The position numbers were made by a program, and so were the translations under genes. A DNA stretch of 64,000 nucleotides from Cordylochernes scorpioides (lineage: Eukaryota > Arthropoda > Arachnida > Pseudoscorpiones > Chernetidae): NCBI GenBank assembly GCA_030710605.1, contig CP092865.1, positions 139,213,505 to 139,277,504 on the forward strand. The letters are read 5' to 3'. Under the pieces are notes generated by a model that ran no database searches, was not told the DNA's origin, and worked only from the letters and a program-made list of their open reading frames with translations. Numbering within the stretch: the stretch's first letter is position 1; each line of letters opens with the position of its first letter. This document shows positions 11,203-20,839 of this stretch, one piece after another.

Positions 11203-11620
11203 CGAAACTATTTTAGACGCGTAATATTCTTTTTAAAATAAAACAATTTCTACTGCCCTTACTGCAATGGAAAAATTGCATATTTGCGGAAGAGCGATTG
11301 CTCGAAGCATATTATATATTTATAATTATATGTAATTCTACTGTCCCCTTAAAGCTTATGTCCATAGTTCATCTAAAATACCCATTCGAAGAGTCGAGCA
11401 TCAGTATCACTATAAAAGGAAGTTCCAAAAAATGCAATATAACAGCGGTTTGGTAGATTAAACTGGCGAAACCGCTGGGAGGGTTCACCACTGATGAGCC
11501 AGGCCCTCCCTTTAATTTTTCTATTGCAGTAAGGGCAGTAGAAATTGTTTTATTTTAAAAAAGAATATTACGCGTCTAAAATAGTTTCGTAATTTGATAA
11601 CAGATGGCGCGCTAGTGTAT
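11203..11620 (+). mobile_element. element A, intact left-only copy with long inverted ends
   Basis: About 75-bp inverted ends (CGAAACTATTTTAGACGCG ... complement) lead into TTCTACTGCCCTTACTGC and its complement. An unpaired tail after the right end contains CAGATGGCGCGCTAGTG. Flanking CCTTATAT (possibly up to 12 bp with the preceding A-run) is duplicated. The other arm has the empty site, so this insertion is younger than the arms. Confidence 0.8.
11444..11502 (+). ncRNA. hammerhead-like motif in permuted strand order
   Basis: In order: AGCGGT-T (11444-11450), TGGT (11451-11454), CTGGC-GAAA (11463-11471), ACCGCT (11471-11476), ACCA-CTGATGA (11487-11497), GCCAG (11498-11502). Helix III is AGCGGT/ACCGCT, helix I TGGT/ACCA and helix II CTGGC/GCCAG. 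All start flush with the conserved CTGATGA, GAAA and NUH boxes. Helix II differs from other copies by a matched change (TTGGC/GCCAA elsewhere). The strand order is not one of the three natural HHR permutations, so activity is uncertain. Confidence 0.5.
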
Positions 11621-11639
11621 CGTAAAACCTTATATGAAA

Positions 11640-11987
11640 GATCTAATAGATATTTCATATTAAATTATTTCGTGTTTTATTCATTTAGATATTTTATATT
11701 ATATATATTTTTATATTTAATATATGAAGTCTCGAGATATATCATTCAACCAGCACGTATCATCCACCACGCACGTATATTTTACAAACAGAAATAAAAT
11801 AATATATTTTTCTCTCAATATATAATAAGTATTTAAAATATGTATATAATAATGTGTATATAAAAAGTGTATTTATTATTAAGTTGTTAACGTTATAATC
11901 CTGTTGAAGGACTGACAAGTCTGAAAGCTTGAAAATAAAAAAGTTGCACAAGAAACTTAACCCTTGAAGCTTTATTTATTTTATAAT
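11640..11987. other. AT-rich, no gene; HHR-like remnant near 11898
   Basis: No coding supported. A recurring phrase CTGTTGAAGGACTGACA followed by AGTCTGAAAGCTTG (11898-11931) resembles a decayed HHR core and recurs near 15070, 15910, 27400 and 28000. Confidence 0.4.
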
Positions 11988-12259
11988 ACACCAATATACC
12001 TCGCTTTGCGTCGTTTTGTTTTGCGTTTTTTTTTTTTTCGAAGTTGCGTCGCTGCTTAATTTTTACTGATTTTCACTGTGCGTCGTTAGATTTTCGAAGT
12101 TGTGTTGTTTTGGATTCGAGTCTTTTAATTTTTTTCCCTAAAATATGGCAACACCTTTGTTTTTGATTGCGCCTTCACATATTTTCACTTTGCGTCGTTT
12201 CAATTTGCGTCGTGTTTTTTTTGGAACGTAACCCCGACGCAAAGCGAGGTATGGGTGTA
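11988..12259. mobile_element. pogo/Tigger-like MITE
   Basis: Inverted ends TACCTCGCTTTGCGTCG and its complement flank about 230 bp rich in GCGTCG/TTGCGT words. Both the end sequence and the internal style resemble Tigger ends of the pogo family. The copy is too short to encode a transposase. The mirror copy is 30788-31063. Confidence 0.75.
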
Positions 12260-12767
12260 CTCCATATATATAAATATATCAACATTTTCATTGCTTTATT
12301 ATTTGACCGATCGTGCACATTGTAATAGCCATCATATTTTCTTCACCGATGATACTGGAGACAATAAAAGTTTGTTTTATATGTAAAAAGAAACACTCGC
12401 TCGCTCAATGATTTCATTTCTTGCAGATAAATGGCGTGTTATTGTATTCCAATGACAAAATGTAATACCAGGTTCCCCGTAGTAAAATAACAGTAAGGAT
12501 CCAATCAGAGATGAAAACAAATGACTAAATACTATTGGATTAAGCAAGAAGTTCATATGATCGGTAAACTGAAGTGCTTCTGAAAAGATTCAAGAAAGAG
12601 AAAATTGTAAGGAATAACAAGGCAGCATTGGACTGACGCATGCTGAGAAGAATCAGGTTTTCATCTTTATTAACAGACGGTTTAGTAAAACCATCAACTA
12701 TCAGGATGATCTAACTACTATACTGCTATGTAATTACTATCCACAAAGTATAGGTATACAATATATA

Positions 12768-13490
12768 TAAATTGAAAGGATTTAAAAGAACGAATGTTTC
12801 TTTTATACATAATACAAACTTCTACTGTCCTTACTGCGATGAAAAAAAAATATATGTCGTAAACCCGGGTAAGCCAACAAGTGAGTTGGAAGCAGTCGGG
12901 GTTGAGTGGCAAAGCGTGCAGAGTGAGAAGTCCGCACGGGACAGTAAGGACAAAGTTTGGGATCAAAAGACGCTCTCCTAGTACGTCTCACGTGGCACCA
13001 GGACCAGGGGAAAGTTGAGGATTAACTGAGGAAAGCTCGGCGTCCTGCATGAAGCCGCGGAGGCAGGGAGGAACCAAAACGGCGGCCACGAGGGCCGCCG
13101 TGAGATGAAAACGGACCTAGACTCAGCGGGCCTGTCCGAAAATATAAACAGTAATCTATCAACATCCGGACCAACGCCCTTTTTGTCCCTCTCTGGATCC
13201 TCCGGGGGTCCGGTGGCAAGCTGGTGTCACTTTGAGACGACTAGAAAAGACGTCATACTTTATTACTTACATATCACATTGTTTAAATTACGATAAATAT
13301 GGGAGGGCTTGGCTCATTAGTAATGAACCCTCCCAGCGGTTTCGCCAATTTAATCCACCAGACCGCTTCTCAGAGCTCTAATACTGTATTAGACGATTCT
13401 GCTTATATACGTAGCACTGAAGGATGGAATCTCAGAAATGGTTTTCAAGAAAACTATGGACATAAGCTTATAGGACAATAGAATTACATT
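12768..13490 (-). mobile_element. element A copy split by a GC-rich insertion
   Basis: The two flanks (12768-12853 and 13295-13490) together match the uninterrupted mirror copy at 29945-30250. The HHR-like core is on the minus strand, but CTGATGA has become CTAATGA and one helix I strand is altered, so this core is broken. Confidence 0.75.
12854..13294. mobile_element. 441-bp GC-rich insertion of unknown origin
   Basis: It is absent from the mirror site. Flanks carry a duplicated AAATAT, and the ends are short inverted TCGTAA/TTACGA. Inside, base composition is far richer in G+C than the surroundings (GGCGGCCACGAGGGCCGCCG forms a strong hairpin near 13080). Short open frames exist on both strands without recognisable domains. 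It could be a small transposon or a captured genomic fragment. Confidence 0.6.
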
Positions 13491-13499
13491 CAATATATT

Positions 13500-14280
13500 G
13501 CCACGTGGAAAATTAGGGAAGACAAAAACTTCAGGAGGAGACAACAATTTATTTCGGGCAAGAACAAACTATGAATGGTAAACAAAAGATAAGCCACGAG
13601 GGAAATTTACAGAGTAGCAAAATATAAACATAAAAATATGACTACTCTGTTAATAAAACTAATAAAATTTTAAAAATACTTTGTTACAATATGAATACTA
13701 AGAAATTACTAACTAGACTTATTTGACATAGTATTATTGTGGTTTTCAACAGAACATCTTTAATTGGTTATTCTGTGATATTATGCATTAGCGCGCCATT
13801 TATTATAAGAAATTACAAATATTTTTGTCGAATGTTTCTTTTGAAATAAATTTTCTACTGCCCTTACTGCAACGGTGAAACCGCTGGAGGGTTGACCACG
13901 AATGAGCTAAACCCTCCCAATATTTTATCATTACAGTAAGGATAGTATGAAATTGTTTTAGAAAATAATCATACGCATCAAAAATAATTTAAATATCTTA
14001 TTCTGGGTTATGTTGACTGTGGTGTATTTAGGTTGATTTAAAAGTAGAAATATATTTTAGGCTTTATTTATTTAAATGGCTTTTATTATATTACACCGTA
14101 TTAGATGCAAGATTAAGAATTACAAGTTAACAATCGAATTATATGATGATAAATTATATGTTATGATATATATACAATATATCGCAGAATCTGTGGATTT
14201 AATATTATTATTATATTAATATATTATATACCTTATTATATTATTAAAATATAAATATACGACATTGACTATTAACGAAT
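13500..14280. other. no gene seen; element A fragment at 13845-13960
   Basis: The fragment has TTCTACTGCCCTTACTGC and its complement around a shortened core that lacks the first helix strands. Its mirror is 29215-29335. The rest is AT-rich with no recognisable coding. Confidence 0.6.
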
Positions 14281-14284
14281 TGTT

Positions 14285-14400
14285 CATATTGAATTCTGCG
14301 TACAACATTCTCATTGTCAAGTTTTTATCCTTTTTCATATGGCTTCCAAAACTGTCTGGTTTATCGACATTTTGATGGTCAACCTCTTTCTTTTTCATTT
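14285..14400 (-). pseudogene. mariner (irritans-like) transposase N-terminal relic
   Basis: On the minus strand the phrase LTMRMLYAEFNMNNSLIV follows the pattern of the second helix-turn-helix of irritans-type mariner transposases (TRMLAEEFNV-like, then STIVRRL). The upstream sequence is shifted out of frame. The mirror at 28640-28950 retains more of the upstream helix. No catalytic domain follows. Confidence 0.6.
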
Positions 14401-14734
14401 GCTAATTAGCTTTTAACCCTTGGTTTGTTTTTTTCTGATAGTTCTTTCGCCAAGAGCTTGCTAATGGTTATGTTTCTATGTTCTAAACTTTCTTGAAGTG
14501 TTAGAGAATATAATGAATATGGGTATGTGGATTTCTGGTATGGTTATTTCATTATCTGAAAGTATAGGATTATTCTCATTGAAAAATATAACAAAAACGT
14601 TGATTTAAAAGAATAAAAAGAGTTGAGGATAAAAAAAAGCCTCAATAATTTTTCACAGACCAATATCGTTTTAATTGCCAAGTACACACATACATATAAT
14701 ACATAATAAAGGACTGCGGGGTATGATTATAAAC

Positions 14735-14990
14735 AATATTTAAAGTTGCACTACATAAGTTTCTTTTTTTTGTGAAAAATCAATATTTATTTCAAAGAGA
14801 AATATCTAGTATTTCTAACTTTTTTGGATGACGTATGAGAGGGTGGAAATATGAAGCGTGATGGTCTATATATAATTGGATGACGTATGAAAGGACGTCA
14901 TCCAAAAAAGTTAGAAATACTAGATATTTCTCTTTGAAATAAATATTGATTTTTCACAAAAAAAGAAACTTATGCGGTGCACCTTTAAGT
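14735..14990. mobile_element. foldback MITE, family B
   Basis: Arms of about 120 bp starting near AAACAATATTTAAAGTTGCA are repeated inverted, containing GAAAAATCAATATTTATTTC. The same arms, more diverged, bracket the gene fragment at 16922-17285. The mirror is 29470-29705. Confidence 0.8.
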
Positions 14991-15084
14991 ATTGTTTACA
15001 CATACATATGTATATAAGATAATTCTCTGAGGGAAAAGTTTCTTTCTATAACGACAATACAAGCTTTCAGGTATAACAACCCTT

Positions 15085-15210
15085 CGACAGGTATATCTAT
15101 TATACTGGTCTGGTAGATTAAATTGGCTAATTCGCTGGGAGGATTCACCACTGAGGACCTAAGCCCTCCCAATATATTTTTCATCGCAGTAAGGACAGCA
15201 GAACCTTTTT
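15085..15210 (+). mobile_element. element A, degenerate copy
   Basis: It contains TGGTAGATTAAATTGGCT, GCTGGGAGGATTCACCACTG and a GCAGTAAGGACAGCAGAA end. The core is mutated (CTGAGGA, no GAAA). The mirror is 28105-28255. Confidence 0.65.
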
Positions 15211-15597
15211 GTATATATAAAAGAAACTTATATATATAGTAATAAAAATTAAGGAGAAAAGATTTTTTATTTAGATAAAGGTGTGACAAGCTTTCGGGCA
15301 GTCACGCCCTTCAACAGGTAGCAAACTAAGGTAACAAAAAGCTTTATATAGGAATCTATTTGAGGTATATTTGCATAAAAGAAACTTACATGTTTAAATG
15401 TTTACTTTTCTCATATATAGATGGCGTGTTATTGTCCAATAACTAAATTCTAGTATCGTAGGTATACCTATCGTAAATATAGGGGCTGCCTGGCCGGCAT
15501 TCATAGTTCTATGAAAACTAGACACTTCGGCCAGTTGGAGTTTTCTATTTTTCCCAACGTTTCGACAAAAATCTTTTGTCTTTGTCTGTATCAACAA

Positions 15598-15780
15598 AGT
15601 CGGTGGTTGAGAGGATAACACGCTCGATTCCAGACAGTCATGAACCGGGATTGAATCCCGCGTTAAAATTTTGTTTAATATATGTGAATAACCTTCACAT
15701 ATATTATTCACTGTTTCAATTATCATGAACTAGGTTGCTCTTTCTGAGCGGTACCTATTAATGTGATTTGAACCATATTA
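15598..15780 (+). mobile_element. SINE-like element with unamplified 42-bp head
   Basis: One copy of the GTCGGTGG...GATTCC head is followed by AACCGGGATTGAATCCCGC and the CATGAACTAGGTTGCTC tail. It represents the state before tandem growth seen at 4234. The mirror is 27560-27722. Confidence 0.65.
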
Positions 15781-16014
15781 GTTATCGATTTTGGTATATA
15801 TATTTTTTGTCTGGAGAAGTAAATAAAAATAAAACATTTGTCAAGACGTTAAAAATAAAATAAAAACTCTAACTGGCCGAATTGTCTATTTTTCATAGAA
15901 GTAGGTATACCTGTTGAAGGAATGTTACACCAGAAAGCTTGTATTGTCGTTATATAAAAAAATAAACTTCTCCCTCAGCAAATTGTATTTTATTTATAAA
16001 TTTACTGAAGGGAT

Positions 16015-16495
16015 TATCATATTAATAAATCTTTAATTAAAAAATCATATATTGGATCAAAATATCATTTATTTTACCAATATTTCAGTTGGCTGAACGC
16101 CAACCTATATCAAGGTGTTATAACATTTTAAAGTGTGTCAACAACAAACTCTGCGCCACATAACGTCAACAGCATTAAGTTTTAAAATTATTTTGTTATA
16201 TTCAATGGGGAGGAAAAATTTTATATATATATTTATATTATGGAAAAATTTATATTTTGTCCATAATATAAATATATATCAATTTTTTTCTTCCCATTGA
16301 ATATAACAAAATATTTTGAAAACTTAATTCTGTTGACGCTATGAGGCGCTGAGTTTGTTGTTGACACACTTTAAAATGTTATAACACCTTGATAAAGGTT
16401 GACGTTCAGCCAACTGAAATATTGGTAAAATAAATGATATTTTGATCCAATATATGCCTTTTTAGTTAAAGATTTATTCATGGATTGCTCTATTT
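16015..16495. mobile_element. foldback element, family C, arms about 230 bp
   Basis: Arms begin AATAAATCTTTAATTAAAAA and include CCAATATATG/CATATATTGG and a GTTGGCTGAACGCCAAC hairpin. They meet at an AT-rich centre near 16240. The mirror is 26825-27300; relics lie at 54575-54830 and 55625-55740. Confidence 0.85.
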
Positions 16496-16921
16496 TCAAA
16501 ACAAAAATATTAATATATGTAGTTGGAAAGATTTCGAACATAGAAAAGTAGCAATGACTTTCCATCAGAGTAACGCTAATGAAAAAGAAAAATCAGACAA
16601 AAAGAATACCAAACGATGTGTTAGAAGAAAGAAGAAAAGTGGGAAAAAGGCAGACGATAGGGTGTTCCAATTCTTAATTTACGGCTTCAGTTTTGGGGCC
16701 ATGCTGATAACTTAGCAGGTCTCGCCCAGCTGCCTCATCTGGCATCGCACAATCCGACAACATGTTAGGAACGATCATACCTGAATAGATCTAGGTGTTT
16801 GAGCATTTTTATGAACATTATTATCAAACTATATAAATTTATTAACGAAACTGGTGTGGTTTGTGGTTAATTTATCATTACTAGTAAAGTGGTTTTACAA
16901 GGGAGAAGAACATAATACATC

Positions 16922-17285
16922 GTAAAACAACACTTGAAGTTACACCGCATGAGTTTCTTTTCAATGAAAAATCTAAATTTATTTCAAGGTGAAATATTGA
17001 CCATTTCTAACCTTTTTGGAGGATTCATAATCTTGTATGTATTTATAAGAACTAAGGCTCTATTTTTCTTTCCATCAGTGATGTTATAATCCATAATTAC
17101 CTTAATTCTTTTGTAGACTTCATCAATTGTAGGGTTTTTATTTGAATTTAAAATGTCTTTGACAACCTTGTCATAAACATCATTTAATATTTAATATTAG
17201 AAATGGTCAATATTTCACCTTGAAATAAATTTTGATTTTTCATTGAAAAGAAACTCATGCGGTGTAACTTCAAGTGTTGTTTTAC
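16922..17285 (-). mobile_element. foldback element carrying a captured gene fragment
   Basis: Inverted arms of family B type (ACTTGAAGTTACACCGCATG ... complement) enclose about 200 bp of protein-coding origin. This is the layout of a MITE that has picked up host sequence. The mirror copy at 26033-26395 has the same content, so capture predates the arm duplication. Confidence 0.75.
16984..17190 (-). pseudogene. farnesyl-diphosphate-synthase-like exon fragment
   Basis: Open for 68 codons on the minus strand with no usable start. The pattern DEVYKRIKVIMDYN then GKKNRALVLINTYKI matches the N-terminal part of short-chain prenyl (farnesyl) diphosphate synthases, where a helix ending in EYN is followed by GGKxNRGL and a hydrophobic helix. 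The first DDxxD substrate motif would lie further downstream and is absent. G-G has become D-G and RGL is RAL. The frame runs past PPKRLEM and stops in the foldback arm. A captured exon piece, not a gene. Confidence 0.65.
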
Positions 17286-17399
17286 AATCACAGGCCGCAG
17301 TGTATTATATTGTATTAATACATCGTTCTAATTAATATTTAAAGGGAGAGGTACATCTCTAGATACATATTATATTTAATTTCTATTTTTTTTTAAATG

Positions 17400-17984
17400 G
17401 TGCTGGTGGTGAGATGAGATTGAGTAGTCGAGGGATTAAAGAAGATCAAAACACTCCACTCTTAACGGGTTTATTTAGTAACCAATCGTCCAAGTTTTAC
17501 AAAATTAATGGTAATAATAAACTTGAGGAATCTTAACAGGTAGAATATCTCAATCTTGAGAGAAAAAAAACTTAAACAAAAATATAGTAAATTTACATAT
17601 TGGATAACAAAAAGAGTCTAACTAACTCGACTAAGCAAAAAAAACAAAACAATATTTATATCTACATCAGCGCCGTCTGGACTTCTCGGCGTCACAGAGT
17701 TACTCTATGAAATAAACAATAAAATAAAAATACAATTTATGTAGAAAATATGGTAAAATTATTTACAACATACATATAACGTTTTATCTAAACAGCCTTT
17801 TGAATATATGCATGCTCGAAAGTCTGCAACATTTCCAAAGATCAACATATCCTTTGTCCAACACACAACTTTTTGTTCCTTTTTTTTTAAGAATTCCTGG
17901 GAGATTTGTATACATTATTGTGTTAAATACACCCCAATCCTATTAAAATGACATCTTATAGTCGTGCATCTGAAAGTTACTGAT
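17400..17984. other. no gene recognised
   Basis: Mirror-conserved sequence (25290-25930) with a GGTGCTGGTGGTGAGATGAG block at one end. No domains, LTR ends or tandem structure were recognised. Confidence 0.4.
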
Positions 17985-18300
17985 CACTTGCGCCATCTGT
18001 CGGAATAACTTATATCAATAAGGATGATTGCAAGAAGTTTCTTTATCAAATTAAAACGGCCAATTTAACTTATTGCAATCATCCTGATATTGATACGTGT
18101 GAACCCCATAAAGGTCGCCTCTCCCGGCAAAATAGAAGCTAAAACAAAGTGCTCTATTGATTGTCACCACGAACTAGCAGACTCAGGTCGATGACAAAAC
18201 CACAACACCAGCTTTGGTAATCTGAGAAGTGTCCACCCATACACCGTAGTTTCGGGCTAATGGTCCTCGTCAGTCTAGGGCGGAGTCTAGGGTCAAAGGT
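17985..18300 (-). mobile_element. HHR-bearing element, left copy
   Basis: It contains the tail word GCGCCATCTGTCGG (complement of the AGATGGCGC tail), a long inverted pair built on ATAAGGATGATTGCAAGAAG, and an HHR core at 18238-18280. The mirror copy is 24900-25290. Confidence 0.6.
18238..18280 (-). ncRNA. hammerhead ribozyme, partly degenerate
   Basis: On the minus strand: CTGACGA (rc of 18267-18273), a stem II reduced to GGA...GCCC, GAAA (rc of 18250-18253), and GTA as the cleavage triplet. The core boxes are intact, but stem II has one mismatch and helix I pairs poorly. Confidence 0.45.
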
Positions 18301-18369
18301 AGCTTACGGTAGCAATGAGGCATTTGTCACGCTTTAATTTTTATAAGATTGAAAGAGGCACAATTTGGA

Positions 18370-18900
18370 TTAAAGATTATAAACACAAGGTTATAAGACC
18401 AAATAAATAATGTGTGATGTTTCTGCAACAGCGTTGTTACCATCTTCAGACAAAAGTACTGAATGATTATAGATTATAAACACAAGGTTATAAGACCAAT
18501 TCCAAATAAATAGTGTGTGATGTTTCTATAACAGCGTTGTTACCATCTTCAGACAAAAGTACTGAATGATTATAGATTATAAACACAAGGTAATAAGACC
18601 TATTCCAAATAAATAAATAGTGTGTGACGTTTCTGTAACAGCGTTGTTACCATCTTCAGACAAAAGTACTGAATGATTATAGATTATAAACACAAGGTAA
18701 TAAGACCAAATAAATAATGTGTGATGTTTCTGTAACAGCGTTGTTATCATCTTCAGACAAAAGTACTGAATGAAAAATTTTACCACAGCATGTGATATAT
18801 TTTCTCATTCAGTACTTTTGTCTGAAGATGGTAACAACGCTGTTACCGAAACGTCACACTATTTATTTGGATTTGGCCTTAATACCATGTGATTTTTATA
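18370..18900. repeat. four tandem units of about 103 bp plus one inverted copy
   Basis: Units start GATTATAAACACAAGG and end CAGACAAAAGTACTGAAT (18376-18775). An inverted copy follows at 18800-18890, giving a foldback with one arm multiplied. The mirror (24560-24890) has the two inverted copies without the tandem growth. Every unit contains an HHR-like core. Confidence 0.8.
18822..18855 (+). ncRNA. minimal hammerhead-like core
   Basis: CTGAAGA (matches CUGANGA), one extra T, stem II GGTAACA/TGTTACC with loop ACGC, then GAAACGTC. Stem III would be only ACGT, self-complementary, as in minimal HHRs thought to work as dimers. Helix I is weak (ACA/TGT). The tandem minus-strand copies have lost GAAACGTC (GAAACATC). 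Confidence 0.4.
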
Positions 18901-19099
18901 AAAAATTCATTCTCTTTCTTAAATGTACTTATAAATTTGAAAAAAAAAAAATGTAAATAAAATGTCTTCACAAAATATTACCACTAACATAATTAGTTTA
19001 CTAAAAGTTCAAGTTTGCTAAATATAAAACATTTTCAGGTGAATTAGTCCCAAGACTAATGTGACTCTTTAAACAGGTTCCTTCAAGACCATTGATGTA

Positions 19100-20212
19100 T
19101 ACTACTCGCTGTTGATAGGTAGACATAACAATCAACTACACTATATTTGTAGGTGTAATGGGGCTTATTTCCACAGTTGTATGAAAAGGTTTTATCTGTT
19201 ATATAATGGGGTCACGCTACAAGGCAATCCGGAACTAAATTCTCGAAAACTGAATTATTTATACAAAGGCCTTCCAACAGAGAGCATAGGACAATCAACA
19301 GTAGTCGACTGTTGAAGAACAAGGTGGTAAAAATGCCTACAAACAGCAAAGTAAACTTATGTTTGAATGGGTTGTTTATGGACAAAAACTGCCCATTCAC
19401 TAGGTATTTTCAGTTCTTGGCTGTAAAATGGTAGAGCCACAGCAGCCAGTTGGTCCTCTCAATCGAACATTTTCATGGGGAAAATTATGCAGTAGGAATG
19501 TCAATTTTGGGCCCAAAGACGTCTTTCTTCACACCAGCTGAACTTGTCGCTTCTGTTTCATGAAGATAGTGGAATTCTTAATAAAGACTGGCGACTACGG
19601 AGTTCTGCTTCGATATATGACGTTATTGATGGTTATTCTAGTCCCATTGTCTTCCGTATTCATATGACATTGACCTACTAGCTGGTTTATTCTCTTCTCT
19701 TGAAGTCATTTCCAACTTCAATGACAAGTGAGTGATATTAGGATGGAGACTTATCTCGGTCTTAGCTCGGCCTGGAAAGCCACTCTGGGTGTAGTCCACC
19801 CTCAGCTAAACGGAAAACAGCCAAGTATGGACTTTCCCTTCCTCGGGGATGGGATCCTATACGTATGAGACCAAAGAATGAAACCAGAGGAATCCTTCAT
19901 CATGACAATGTCATAGCCCACAAAGCTTCAAAAACAATGGATTAAAAAAAGAAAATCGGATTCAGTTGATTCGATACCCACCCTACAGGCCTCATCTTTC
20001 TTCCTGTCACTTTTGTTACCAAAAAGTTAGAAAGTTTGCGTGGAATCAAATTTACAAGTCCTGATGCTGCCGCGAAGTGCTATCTAGAGATACTTGAAGA
20101 CATAAGCCCAGATGAGTGGAAAACAAATTATGTATCCTTTGTTCAAAGGATGGACAAATGTATTGAGTGTATAGGTGATTATTTTAAAAAAATATATGAA
20201 TTTTATCAGTAG
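19100..20212 (+). pseudogene. mariner transposase pseudogene
   Basis: The C-terminal part is clear: HHDN at 19898-19909 (second catalytic Asp in mariner), a PPYRPHL phrase in place of PPYSPDL, and the last residues DEWKTNYVSFVQRMDKC followed by GDYF, stop at 20210-20212. Several stops and frameshifts lie between, and the third catalytic Asp is read as His. The N-terminal region is not confidently recognised. Mirror: 23225-24370 (minus), diverged and also broken. Confidence 0.7.
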
Positions 20213-20280
20213 TAACTTTGCGAAGATCATGTGAGTTGGAAGTACATTCATAGAAAAAATATAAGCTACATTAACCAATG

Positions 20281-20350
20281 AATTTATTATCCTGGGTTCA
20301 AAGGATGGACAAATGTATTGAGTGTATAGGTGAATATTTTATTGAAAAAT
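20281..20350 (+). repeat. duplicate of the mariner C-terminal end
   Basis: It repeats the GTTCAAAGGATGGACAAATG to ATAGGTGA segment of 20130-20180. The mirror arm has the same duplication near 23080-23200. Confidence 0.65.
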
Positions 20351-20459
20351 AAGATTTTGAACAGTAGTAGCTGTAAATCAAATTTAATTGCCATCTATCG
20401 TTAATATTTTACACAAATAAATTTACTGGCAATGCGCTTCTTTTAAATATCATCAAATA

Positions 20460-20575
20460 TTATCTCTACAGACCTTACTGCATTGATATGAGTTATTGAA
20501 TGAAAGGGCTTGGCTCATCAGTAGTGAACCCTCTCAGCAACGGTTTCGCCAAATTAATCGCTAGACCGCTCTACT
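20460..20575 (-). mobile_element. element A, left-only copy
   Basis: An end reading CTACAGACCTTACTGC and the family core are on the minus strand. No counterpart exists at the mirror site near 23060-23240. Confidence 0.65.
20510..20570 (-). ncRNA. hammerhead-like motif, permuted order, best-preserved copy
   Basis: Minus-strand order: AGCGGT-C (20570-20564), TAGCG (20563-20559), TTGGC-GAAA (20552-20544), ACCGTT (20544-20539), CACTA (20526-20522), CTGATGA (20521-20515), GCCAA (20514-20510). The cleavage triplet is the canonical GTC. Helix I has changed at both sides relative to other copies (TGG/CCA to TAG/CTA). Helix III tolerates one G-U. Core boxes are all intact. Confidence 0.5.
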
Positions 20576-20639
20576 AGTAATCTCTAGTAGTAACTGTGCT
20601 AAGATCATTCGTTAGAAGTAGATTCAGAGAAAAACACAG

Positions 20640-20770
20640 CCACATTAAACCTAGATTTATTCAACTCCTGACGTTTCAGTGCCCTGTCACTCTTCATATC
20701 CAAGTTTTGGATTTTACCACAAGTTGAGGATAGTGAAAGAAGGTCACTAAAACGTCGGTAGTTAAATAAA
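20640..20770 (+). ncRNA. two decayed hammerhead-like cores
   Basis: One, minus strand near 20655-20700, reads TGAAGA-GTG...CAC-TGAAACGTC. The other, plus strand near 20720-20760, reads TTGAGGA, stem TAGTGA/TCACTA, then AAAACGTC. Both keep a pairable stem II but have lost core bases. The first is mirrored at 22930-22980. Confidence 0.3.
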
Positions 20771-20839
20771 CCATTGTTTGATATGGCTATATTTTTCTGA
20801 GTATTAACTTTCGTACAGTACATTTCCCACACTACTTAT

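Larger units (their letters stand above)
1558..20730. repeat. giant inverted repeat, left arm
   Basis: Read in reverse complement, this segment matches 22913-49883 over almost its whole length, in the same order: AT-rich outer zone, 42-bp array, SINE, 125-bp repeats, LINE tail, tRNA-like piece, Tigger-like MITE, mariner relics, foldbacks. The outer few hundred bases differ mainly in homopolymer length. The inner kilobases near 20 kb differ far more. Left-only insertions are 11203-11620, 12854-13294 and 20460-20575, plus an expanded repeat at 18370-18775. The outer limit is set by a copia insertion, not by a true end. Confidence 0.93.

Noticed and set aside
16690-16760. Ribozyme-like CCAGATGAGGCAGCTGGGCG word near the family C foldback
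   Set aside because: Contains GATGAG but no GAAA box or NUH site in pairing position.
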